DNA of 64,000 nucleotides from assembly GCA_905221605.1 (NCBI GenBank), contig CAJNDS010000192.1, forward strand, positions 111,001-175,000, in the 5' to 3' direction. The notes under the pieces were generated by a model that saw nothing but the letters and a program-made list of their open reading frames with translations, was not told the DNA's origin and ran no database searches. This DNA is from Symbiodinium natans. Lineage: Eukaryota > Sar > Dinophyceae > Suessiales > Symbiodiniaceae. Below, piece after piece: positions 45,101-57,100 of the stretch. How positions within the stretch are numbered: the stretch's first letter is position 1; each line of letters begins with the position of its first letter. The position numbers were made by a program, and so were the translations under genes.

Positions 45101-48100
45101 CAACAGCGAGAGCCTGCCGAAACTGCCCGATTGAGCCCCGGATCCCCCACAGTCTTGGCACCAGGTTTGGTGCATGTACGACAGTCCGAGATATTGGCGT
45201 ACTGTTGCGTCGTCGGCTTTCATGCTCATGCAAGTTCCGTGAAGCTTGTTTGGGCTGCACCTTGAGCAGGTGAAAGAGACGGTGCAGATGGTGCAGAGTG
45301 ACATGACGGTCTGGCAGCCCTTCGCCCTCCAAGCTTCCTACAAGCCCAAGACCTCTTCGACGGCAAAATCCATCACAGGGCTCTGATCACATCGTCTCCG
45401 ACCATGGCCACCCGCATCCACACAGACCGCCCCGACAAACCTTAACACTTTGGGTTTGGAGGGTTAAGGGGGTTTATCAGTTTTATCTGCTCCAATACTT
45501 TTCCCCCTCCCAAGAGCCTGGAGGCCGTTGTCGCCGATGCGATTGCCGTGGAGGTACAGCACCTGCAGCGAGGAGTGGCCGCCCAGACCAGCTCCAAGGG
45601 CCTGCGCAGGCGACACCCCACTCCCGTCTCCGGCCCTTTGAATGATTCTGAGTGGTTGAAGCTTCTTAACAACGGAAATTTGCACACTCCTTCTGTGCGA
45701 CATTGTGCGACGCCACCACCGCTCAAGCAGTTCAAATCTTGGTCGGTGCGGCGTGGGCTTTGCCTTCAGGCCTGCGGATGTCAGACCCGCCCTATAGTGG
45801 ACAAAATGTCAGTGGATAGACTCTGTGAGTCCCAAGGTAGCAAATTTACGGTGTGTAAGATTGTCAGAGAGGTGAGTGAAGCGGGCACGTCCTAAGTTTT
45901 GCACTATCAACTTCGCCCCATGGACCACGACGGCTGGGCTCCAGGTCAATCTTTGCTTCAGGAAATTTCCAAGCAAAGCAAATTACATGATGCCAACCAC
46001 ACTCTTTTCACTGGTCAAGCAAGGATGCCTATAATAGGGTGCACTGTGGCATCCTGAGGGTTTCGCTTACACCTGGCGCGACGATCTGAACGGAACCCGT
46101 GGTTTTTTTAATCACTTCCACGCCCAACCCGTGCCCAAACACTACAACCATCACAGGTAATGGTATCGTCGGGTCATGGTAAACATCACTCTGACGACAA
46201 GCATCCACAGGCCAGCTCAACACACATCTTCAACGTGCTCTGTACCGCAGCACCTTCAACACAGCCGTAAGGCTGCCAACTTCTCACGCGAGATGAAACG
46301 ATCTTCGTTGCTGAAATCGGCCATCAAAGCTAGCCTTACAAAATGGGAGGGGAGGTGACCTTCTCGAAAAGCAGAGCTATGGGCCACTTCAGGGAGTTTG
46401 CGTCGTAGTCGCAGCATGTGGCAGACACTTTGGACGTTGAAGGATTCATGTTGAGGTTTAGGCAGGTTGCGGTGTTGAGCTGGGAACATGTTCCGCACAA
46501 TAGCATGACAAATCCAAGGGGGTAACATTCACGAGTAAATTGGGGGGGCGGGGGCGGAACAGTGCATCACTACGGGTTTATTTACAAGCATCCGGAATCT
46601 GTTCTTAGACTCTACACATAACTTCAGGACATGTGTATGCAGGAAATTGGCGCCTGGCTCTACAGCTTGCAGGGCTTCACTGGAAACCACCCCCTCAAGC
46701 CCTCCGGCATCCTCCGGGCCCCTCCACTCGACGTAGGATCTCTACAAGACTCGCATAGCGGTGCCCGTAGAACAGGTACAAGCATTTGTTCCTAAGAGTC
46801 AGATCTCGGCTACTGCAGCCCTCCTGTACGATGACAACGGCCAAGCCTGGGCTCCAGCGTCTCCAATATCGTTCTCGTTCAGCTTGAGCTCCTGGCCGGG
46901 AGGGGGTCGTAGGAATGCGAATTTTGGACATGAGGTTTCGTGAGAGGCAGTCAGTATGTTTCGGCCAGCTGCATCATGGTTTTGTGTGGGCTGCGGCCTT
47001 CAAGGCTCCAGCTTTAGCGAGATGCAGATCCAGGCTTCAAGATCCCTGGATAGATACAGTACAGAGCCTCAGATATCACAGCCGTCAACAGACGCGACGC
47101 TTATGCAGCCATGCCCGTATGATGTGCTTCCGAACCGCCCTGCGAATTGACCCACCTTGTTTCCAGACATTGCGCTGCTTCCCTTGGAATTTCCAGGCTG
47201 CAGCCGTCGGAGGTCAGATCAAGCTGCACACTCAGCACCGTGCAGCGTAAAAACCGCGGCGGAGAAAACAAGAAAACAACTGACGTCCTCGATGTTGAGG
47301 AAAGACTTCAGCGCGGTGCCCACGGCCTGCACCAGAAGTTGGGAGAGAGCGAGGTCAAGCTGCGGAAACTTGCATCAAATGCTCTTGGGACACTCAAATA
47401 TGCATGACAGCCCGAAGGTCCCACAAGAAACAACACGCAAACAAACAAACAAAATAAAATAAAAATGAAAATAATAACAAAAGAAGTAGATTAACAAACA
47501 CTTGGCACAGCACGTGAGCAGCTGTGTGACGCATCTGCTCAATCTGAAGTAGAGCGCAAACACAACAAATACGCAAATAACCAATTTGATCACTCCAGGC
47601 CTGCGCCCCCACATCGCCGAAGCCGTTCTTTGCCAGGTCCAATTTCCGAAGGCCCTTGTGGCCTGCTAGGCCCTCGGCGATGGCCTGCATTGGGACTGCA
47701 GGCCACGGGCAGAAAACACCTTCCCTCATTCTGGGCATCGCGTCGCCGGATGTCGAATATCTTCAGGGCCTACACAGCACCGACTCCAACACTTTCCCCC
47801 TCCCAAGGCCTCGAGGCCGCTGTCGCCGATGCGATTGCCGTAGAGCCCCAGCACCCGCAGCGCGGAGTGGCCGCCCAAACCAGCTCCAAGGGCCTCCGCA
47901 GGCGACCGAAACTATGGACTTTTTGCTTTTGGAAACAGCGGAAACATCACGGGCTGCTTCAGGGACTTCTGGGATAGCCGGCTTCCTTTCCTAGGGTTGG
48001 CGGCGCGTAGTTGTAGACCCACCTCCTCTCCTTTAGGTGGGAAGGCCGGGGGGGGGGGGGGGGGGGGGGGGGGGAAAGGAGCTTTCGACAAAAGGAGTGT

Positions 48101-51100
48101 GGGTGGGTGGGGGGGGGGGGGGGGGCTTGATCATAGCGTGTTCCACGTGCTGCTTTTTACACAACAGCGAGGTGTGGTGGGGTAGGGGGGGGCTTGACAA
48201 TAGCGTGTTCCACGTGCTCCCCAACAACAGCGAGGTGGGCGGGGGGGGGGGATAATGGCGTGTTCTACGTGCTGCTCAACAACAATAAGGGGGTGCGACA
48301 ACAGTGGGGTGTGGGGTGGGGTAGGAGGGCTTGATAACAGCGTGTTCCACGTGCTCCCCAACAACAGCGGGGTGTGGTGGGGTGGGTGGGGGGGGGCTTG
48401 ATAATAGCGTGTTGTGCGTGCTGCTCAACAACAGCGAAAGGACGTGCTTCTCGACAACAGTGGGGCGGGGTGGAAGGGGGTGGGGTTGATGATAGCGTGT
48501 TCCACGTGCTGCTCAACAACAGGCAGGTGTGGTGGGGTTGGGGGGGGGGGCCCCGTAGCAAGTGCCCTTCTCAGGGGGGTTCCGGATAGCCGCTAAGTGT
48601 TTTTCTTCGGGTTGGCGTCACGTAGTTGTAGACCCCCCCCCCCTCCAAAAGGTGGGAAAGTCCTTGCTGGGCTGCAGGCATATCCTCTTCGCAGGGTCTC
48701 GCCCGAGCAGGCCAACAAAGGGCGTGGGGTAGCGACACTTTTCCTTCTCATGCAATATACATACATGGAGGAAAGGAGGTTGGAAGCTGATGGCCGTATA
48801 AACCTATACATGTGATGCAAGTGTGAAAAAACGCTTTGCTGTCGGTGAGAAGCAAGGGTATTGCAGATAGCTGGGTGGTAATTCTCGACTCTTAGGGGGT
48901 TGTCGATGAGAAGAGGGACGTTGCAGATATCTTGGTGTTCTAATTTTCGATTCTTTAGGGGCTGCCGGTGCCGCAATCAATAGCGTATCCTGAAGCCGAA
49001 TGTGGTGGCGGTAAGATCTAAGAAGCCCAGACCCAGGCATCCCCGCATCCCACAGAAGCACTCCCCGAAGCCACCATAGTACAAGATGAACTTTTCAAGA
49101 TGCTTCAACCGGCCCTGTCCTGCTTTTGCCAACAGAAAGCACAGCCCTCCTCTCCCCGACTCTCGGACCTTGGCGCCTGTCAGCTCTTGAAGCCCCTCAA
49201 CCCAGTTAGTTAAACTGCCAGAACTGAGATGTCTGGCTGGATTGTGCTCGGCATCGTTTGGTGCTGGAGCGCATCATGAATTTTGTTAGGACTGGCGTGT
49301 GCTTGACGGCGTAGCTTGGTCTATCTTGGCTCGGCTCAGAAAACCGAAAATCACCAAACGACAATCGGACAACATCAAACAAGCCAAGTCTGGAAGATCC
49401 GAGGTCTGTATCAGTGCTACTTAACTTCAGTACTGTCTATGCAGAAAGCTGACGTCTGCCTCTACAGCCCGCAGGGCTTCACAAAACGCGCTCGCTTACG
49501 AAGTCTTCTGTGATATTTCCACAGCGGCCCAGCCTGGGCTCCAGCGTCTCCGATAGCGTTCTCGGTCAGCCTCAGATCCTTCGCCGGGAGGGGCTCACAG
49601 GAATGCGGACTTGTGGCATCTCAGAGCTCAGAGACGATGCGGCCGCACGGCGATTTTGAGGCTTGCTGCTACCCTGGGCTTCAGCTTTGGGGCGATTCAG
49701 ATCGAGGCTTCGGGGCAGATATCTCGCACTGCACCGCCTTGAGTTTTTTAATGAAGTCAACAGACGTGATGACTATGCACAAGCTATGCCGCCATATCCT
49801 TCCAAGATGCCTTGCAAGCTGACCGACCGCGGTTAAAAACTACCGTTGTCGTTGTGATACACCATGCTTGGCACTGGAAGCTACTTATGGGGCCCTCTTC
49901 GCCAGAAACCCTAAACATCCCGAAGCCCTAAACCGATGAGGAAGCGCGGCTAGGCAGCCCATGAACCCACAGCTTCGACAGGCTCCAAGATCCCTTTCAA
50001 ACTTCGGGGGGGAAGATTCCTTCAACTCGCGGTTTAGGGTTCAGGCCTTTATAGGGTTTGGAGGAACCCTACAGCTATTTAAGGAATTTTCCTTGCTTAA
50101 GGGTTTTTGAGCTACCCTTCACATTTGATCAGTCAAACCCGAAAAGCGTGCCGCTCCCAAGCAGAGCTCCCCGGCGACCTTTACAAACCCCGGCGGAGAC
50201 TGGCAACTGGCGGTCCTCGATGTTCGGGAGAGCTTTCAGAGCGTCTCCCAGGGCCTCTGCACACGAGGAAGTTTGGGGAGAGCGGGTCTTGGAAGTTGGG
50301 AGGGCCATGTCCCGGACTTTGACTCGTCACAGTCCGAGGCTCTCAGGATAACTCCGCAGGACATGCTTTTTGTACGCACTTAAGACGGAACAGGCAGTGC
50401 ACCTGCACCGAACAAATCCCAACATGATCAACTCCAGGCCTGCGTCCCCACTTCGCCGAAGGCATTGTTGCTCAGGCTTAGGTCTCGTAAGTTCTTGTGG
50501 CTTGCGAGGCCCTCGGCGATGGCCTGCGTGGGGACAGGCCACCTTGCAGAAGCGCACCTTCGGCCCTCAATCTGGCCATCACGTCGCCGGACGTCTGAAA
50601 CATCTTCAGGGCCTATGCAGTACCGACTCCAAAACTTCCCCCCCCCCCCCTCCCGAGGCCTGGAGGCCGCTGTCGCCGATGCGATTGCCGAGCAGCCACA
50701 GCACTCGCAGCGAGGAGTGGCCGCCCAGACCAGCTCCAAGGGCCTCCCGCAGGCGACCGAATCTATAGGACTCTTTGTCTTTTGGAAACATGCGGAAACA
50801 CCATGGGATGCTAGGCAGGGAAAGGCCCTCCTTGCAAGTATCTTTCGCAGCAGGTTTTCGGATGGCCGAGTTCTGTCTCTTTGTTTTCGTTTGGAAACGG
50901 TGTAGGCATCAGCCCTGGCAAGTGCCCTTCTCAAGGGGTCAGTTGCAGAACCCCTCCGCCCACAAAGTGGGAAAGTCCTTTCTGGGGGCCAAGGCTTATC
51001 CTCTTCGCAGGTTCCCCCGGGCTCGCGCATGCGGGCCAAAAAGGGGGGGGGGGGGGGTACCGGTACCGACAGCTTCTACTTGCAAAAAAAAACATCCAGA

Positions 51101-54100
51101 GGAAAGGAGGTTTGGAAGTTCATGGCCGTAAATATTGTAAGTTAAAAAAAAGCTTGGCAGGGCGAGTATTGCAATTTCGACAGTACTTCAGTGGGCAAGA
51201 TCTTATATCTTCGACTCTTAAAGGGGGCTGTCGGTGAGAAGCAAGGGTATTGCAGATAGTTTGGCCTCTTGTCGGGGGTTGTCGGAGAAGAAAGGGTACG
51301 TATTGCAGATATCTTGGTGTTCTAATTTTCGATTCTTAGAGGGTTGCTAGTGCTGCAATCAACAGCATACCCTGAAGCCGAGAGGGGTGTACATGTGTGA
51401 ATGCAGCTTGCAGCTTCCAGATGGGGTCACGTCGAAAGCTTTTTGGCGAGGCCCTGGAAAAGCCACCCCCCCCACCCAAGAACGGGTAGCCAGCCACCGT
51501 CTCCCATCTTCATCAAATGGCAGAAGAGGTGAGCTTCTTGAATAGCAGGTTTCTGGGCCACTATAGACATAGTCGCGGCATGTGGCAGACATTTCGGACA
51601 TTAAAGGTTCCATGTTCCTGATATAGCTGGCGCCGCGTATAGCTGGCGCCGCGTCGCTACCATAATATAACAATATATGTTGAATCTCCCATGGGCTAGA
51701 TGGTGGATCGTTTCCACGCTGCTGGGTAAAGGTGAAGGCCCTCGCTTCAGCAGTTTCTCCTGCGAGCCTGAGCGATGTTCGTTGCAAGGCTTTCCCGACC
51801 CTCCGCCCCACCAAAACTGACACTCAGGATCTTTCAGGCATCATTTGAGAGGCGCACACGGCGCTGGCTCGCGAGGACAATAGAACAACCTGGTACGCCG
51901 TTCTTTCTGGGAGATGAGCCTATAGACCTCTTCCTGATACCCCTAGCCCCATTGAGCAAGCTGCCAGAACTGTGACGGAGGATCGGCATGAACGGTTTGT
52001 CCTGTGCGTCTTGCTGCTCAGTACTGGCTGGTGCATGAGCGCTCGTCGGAGTTCGGGGGTTCTGGGCTTGGTTTTGCCTGGGCCCGGCTGCGGGGCTCAG
52101 AAACCAAAAGTCACCCCAAAAGACAAAGTGACAACATTACACCACGAGCAGACATGGGGCGGGGGCCGAAACAGTGCACCTCTACGGGAAGTCCCTGGAG
52201 CAGCCTGCCTCCACAATCCTTGGAAAAGGGAGCTGTCCTCATGATTCCGGGGTTCAAGGGCAGTACTCCGTACTGTCCATGCGGGAATGGGCGTCGACCT
52301 CTACTTAGTACAGCCCCTCAGGGCTTCACCGGACAGGAAACCGCCCTTTGCCCCTGAGAGCCCCCGAGGGCCTTCCCAGTACAACGGACACAGACGAAAC
52401 AGCCAGCAAGCTGCCTTGCATTGTACAGAAGCACTCAGAAGAAGTCCGATCTCTGCAATTTTGAGCAGACCCTCCTTCGATCCGAGCGGGCCGAGCCTGG
52501 GCCCCGGAGTCCCCGATGGCGTTCTGCTGCAGCCTCAGGTCCTCTCGCCGAGGGAGGGGGGGAGAAATCGTACACTCCAGTGCTGAATGGCACACTCAAG
52601 CCACACGCAAGAGCGATTTGGCCAAGATCGCACTCACAGCTACGCGTTTCGTACAGGGCCGAGCTGCCTCGACATGTTGATGATTATTGTCTTTTGCAGG
52701 GCTCAAGTCGGCACATGTCGGCTCATGTTAAGTTTGTAAAGCCGTACCCTTTCGCAATAAAAAAGAAAACAGCCTGCTACAAGAGGCCTCTGCAACTCGG
52801 AATCTACAGAATCAGCTCCAGACCTTCTTGCTACGCTTCGCAGCCTTGTAGCGGCTTGAAGCTTCTTGGGCTAAAGCGCATCACATCTTCGGCTGCCCTC
52901 CCACATTTTGTCAGCACTCCCACTTGAAACCCTTGTAAACATAGTCACGTCCTCGATGTGTGGCAGGGCCTTCAGCGCGGCTCCCAGGGCCTCTGCTCGA
53001 GAGAAGTTAGGGAGAGTGAGGCCCAAGCTGCCCAGAAAACTTGCGCCAAATGCCGAGCGCCCCTTGGAAGACTTTCTCGCTTCACAGTGCGAGTCTCTCC
53101 AGCGGACCCCGCATAAATAACAAACACTTAAGACGGAAGTATATCTGCTGAAGTTCAGAGGGCAAACCAGCAACTCCCAACCTGCACCAAAAAAAACACA
53201 AAAACAAAACCTACCTCGATCACTCCCAGGCCTGCGCCCCCACATCGCCGAAGCCGTTGTTGCCCAGGCTTAGGTCTCGTAGGTTCTTGTGGTCTGCAAG
53301 GCCCTCGGCGATGGCCTGCGTGGGGACAGGGCCACGGGCAGGCAGATGTGCACCTTCGGCCCTCAATCTGGCCATCACGTCGCCGGACGAACATCTTCAG
53401 GGCCTATGCAGTACCGACTCCAAAACTTTCCCCCCCCCCCTCCCGAGGCCTGGAGGCCGCTGTCGCCGATGCGATTGCCGAAGAGCCACAGCAGCCGCAG
53501 CGAGGAGTGGCCACCCAAACCAGCTCCAAGGGCCTGCGCAGACGACCAAAAACTATAGGACTCTTTGTTCGTTTGGAAACGGTGTAGGCATCATGGGCTG
53601 GCCGGGCAAGTACCCTTATCCGGGGATTCTAAAGGATGGCCAAGTTCTGTTTCCTAGCGTTAGAGAGTTAGCGGCACGTAGTTGTAGAACCCTCCCACAA
53701 AGTGGGAAAGTCCTTGCTGAAACCCAAGGCATATCCTCCTCGCAGGGTCTCCCGCACCCGACCCCCCCTCCCCCGCGGGCTCGCGCATGCAGGCCAAACA
53801 AAGGGGCGTAGAGTACCGACATCTTTCTATTCGCAGAATATACGTACAGAGGAAAGGAGGTTGAAAGTTCATGGCCGTAAGAAACTATATGTATTGCAAG
53901 TTATGCTTGGCGCAGGACGAGTATTGGAATTGTGAAAGTACTTCAATGGGCAAGATCTGATATTTTTGATCCTTAAGGGGGGCCAACCCCTCACTTGGAC
54001 CATAAAAATTTCTCACTTGTGACTGTTTTTTCTCATTTGGTGACTATAAAATCTTCTCACTTTGATTTTTAAGCCTACTTACGACTATAAATTCCAAAAA

Positions 54101-57100
54101 CGCAGCTCCCGATCGAGAGGGGCAACAACTCACTTGCGTCTTTTTGTTTTTTTTTTTTTTTTTTGGGGGGGGGGGGGGGCGGGGGGGGGGGGGTGGCTCA
54201 CTTGTGACTATTTTGTAGTCACAAGTGAGTGTTTTGATTTGGGGAAATAGTTACAAGTGAGCGGGGGGTGCTGCTCAGCAACAGGAGTGGAAAGGACCTG
54301 CTCCCCGACATCACCGGAGTGTGCTGGGGTGGGGGGGGTTGATAATCGCCCAACAGGGGGGGGGGGGGGTGCGACAACATTCCAGAACAACTGACCAACG
54401 TACTTTGGATGCAGCATGCATCCTTGGCACGAAGTGATCGGCCTGAATAGTTCGTGCTGAGGTTTTTGGCACTTCCGGTTTGCTGACTCCATCTGCCAGG
54501 GAAAAATTTCTCACATGCGGGTGAACTTTATAGGGCAACCTTTACTAGATTAAGGTTTTGCTTTGGCATTTCTAGCAGATGGACGGAGGCTCATCTCTGG
54601 GGAGCTTGGTCCGGGCTTCTCCCCGTGGCCCCTCCCAAGGTCCTGATGCCTTCCTGCACGGCTCGAGCCTTTCAAGGGGGTTATGGCCTGATTGGCTAGA
54701 TTTGCAGGTCCACGTGTTGGCTCGTGAGACGACTTGGGCTGCTGGCTTTTCATTTTCTCCAGTGACATGTCGCGCCTCCTTGCTGGAAATCCATGCCGAT
54801 ACCCTACTGCAACCTCGCCGCAGACCATGGATACCCACATGTATGGTGCAGCGTCGCTGCACCCCCCACCCCCCCCCCCATCCATGGTCGCCCCCCCCCC
54901 CCCATGGCCCTCCTGTGGGGTGGTGTGGTTGGGGTTTGGGTTGAGGGTTTAGGGTTTAGGGTTTCGGGTTTAGGGTTTAGGGGTTAGGGTTTAGGGTTTA
55001 GGGTTTAGGGTTTAGGGTTTAGGGTTTAGGGTTTAGGGTTTAGGGTTTAGGGTCCCCGCCCCCCCTGTGGTTTGGGCCCCCCTGTGGGGTGGTGTGGTTG
55101 GGGTTTGGGTTGAGGGTTTAGGGTTTAGGGTTTAGGGGTTTCGGGTTTAGGGTTTAGGGCTTAGGGTTTAGGGTTTAGGGTGTAGAGTGGGTGGGGGGGG
55201 GGGGGGATACCATGGGGGGGGGGGGGTACCGACACGGGACACGGAACACCGCAACAAAAACAACTTTTCAAAATGCTTCAAGGTGTGCGCAGCTTTTGCC
55301 AGCGGTCCCTAAAAGCTGCCATCGTTTGAAGTCTATAGACCTCTTCCTCAGCCACTAGCTCCATTGAGAAGCCGCCACAACTGAGATGGAGGACCAGCAT
55401 GAAAGTTTCCTCCGGTGCGTTTTGCTTTTTAGTACCGGCTGGTGCTTGAGTGCGTCGTAGTCTGGGTCCAGGGTTTGGCCAACTGCCGGGCTCAGAAGGC
55501 AAAATCACCGAAAGACAGAAACACAATAACAATGCACCGCTACAGGAAGTGCACGGACCACGGAGCAACCTGCCTCATCCCTGAGAGTCTAGATGCAACT
55601 TGTCGAGTTTTCGGCATGACGCGGTGTCTTGTCTCAGTCGTTTACATTGATTCCGAGTTTTTGCAAGACTCTGCAATTACTTAATTGTGCGGGAGATTGG
55701 CTCCTGCCACTGGAAAGCCCCCTCCCAAACGTTTCGAGGGCTTCCACACGACGTCAGATCTCGAAAGGACACGCAAGCCCAAAGCGGCACCCTGCATCCC
55801 GTAGAATGTGTAAATGCAGTCTCTTAAGAAGTCAGATCTCTTTTTCTTCCAGCCCTCCCGCGCGATCACAGCAAAACGCTTTGGATGAGTATTTGCAAGC
55901 TCCATGCAGCAAATCGATAGAAATTGTCTCTGACCACATGCATCCACATGCCGCGTACAAGAGCCTCCTGAACACGTTCTGTGCACTTTCTCCTTTGCCC
56001 AGCACCCACTCCTCTCACCCCCCGGGCCCGTTTTAAAAAAGAGGTGGGGACTGGGCGCCGAACCTATTTGGGCTCCAAGAAGTTTGTCCAGTCTAGCCGC
56101 CACTTTTAAAACCCAACGCTTCAGCAAATCTTCAGATTAAGATTTAAAACACGATCTTCGTTTCAAGGCTCAGCCGCCGAAATTTGGCAATGAGTCGTGC
56201 AGTCTACAAAAGGCCCTATGCCCCACTTTCCCCTGCTTTAAGGCACGCCCTCCCGAATGGCAGAAAGACCCGTGCCAGCCGTCTGAAATGTTGGACTTCA
56301 AGGCTTCCGGAGTCGGTGTGACAGGGCTTGGGCTTCCTGCTTTCTTGGATCTTTCATACCCCGCCAGCGGTGGGTCTGAAACCGCACCACCCTCACTTGG
56401 GACCCCGCTCCCCTCAAGAAGAAGTGCCACGAAAATCGGGGAGGACACCGCAGAGAACCCGACCCCGCCACTTTCGAGAGGCGGCCACACTTCGGGAGAG
56501 GCAGAGCAGGCAAAGCGGGTGCACCCCCACCTCGGCCTCTGCATCTCCGAAGCCGGAGTCCGTCAGCTCCAGATCTCGCAGGCGGCTCCACGGCAGCGCC
56601 CGCACCAGGGCCTGGCGCGAACAGATCAACAAAAATAACAAAAAGAAGGGGCCTGCAAAGGGCTTCTTCGTGCTTTACAGAAAATGAGGGAGGCTCGGGG
56701 CATGCTCTGCAGGGGCGCGCGCTCTCCTGCCTGGAAGCCCTCGCCGGCCAGCTCGCTGTTGTCCACTTCCACCACCTCCAGCCGCTCGTAGTGCGGCAGC
56801 GCCCGGGCCAGCACCTGCACCTGGGCTTCGGGCAGCTGCACCAGAACCAGCTCCGTGGCCTCGGCCGCCTTCTCCCGAAAGACCTTGGCCTGGAGTTGCA
56901 GCACCGGCTCCAGGTCCGACCTGTGAGTGAACTTCAGGGTCCCCTTCTCCGCTTGGGCGCGGAACTCCGCGGGCGCCATGGGCGCCTCTGAGTTCCGGCC
57001 TTCGCGGAAGGGAATCCTGATGCTCCTCCAGGGGGCAGTCCGGGCCAGCGACCACTGCACCTCCGCCCTGCACCAGCCGCGCTGCAGGTACGGCGTGCTG

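Larger units (their letters stand above)
35952..53533 (-). repeat. Tandem array of LRR exon cassettes
   Basis: Six full copies and one partial of a cassette holding LRR-I, an intron of about 130 nt, LRR-II, an intron of about 186 nt (up to 275), LRR-III first half, an intron of 400-816 nt, and LRR-III second half. LRR-I starts are about 2.0 to 3.5 kb apart. Intron sequence is strongly shared between copies, for example the gaggaaaggaggttgaaag block and the aaccctaaacatcccgaag block. The duplication therefore moved whole genomic segments rather than exons alone. Confidence 0.8.

Noticed and set aside
48120-48545. Regularly spaced repeats resembling a CRISPR array
   Set aside because: Both repeat and spacer are G-run minisatellite sequence of variable length, the context is a eukaryotic intron, and no cas genes are near.
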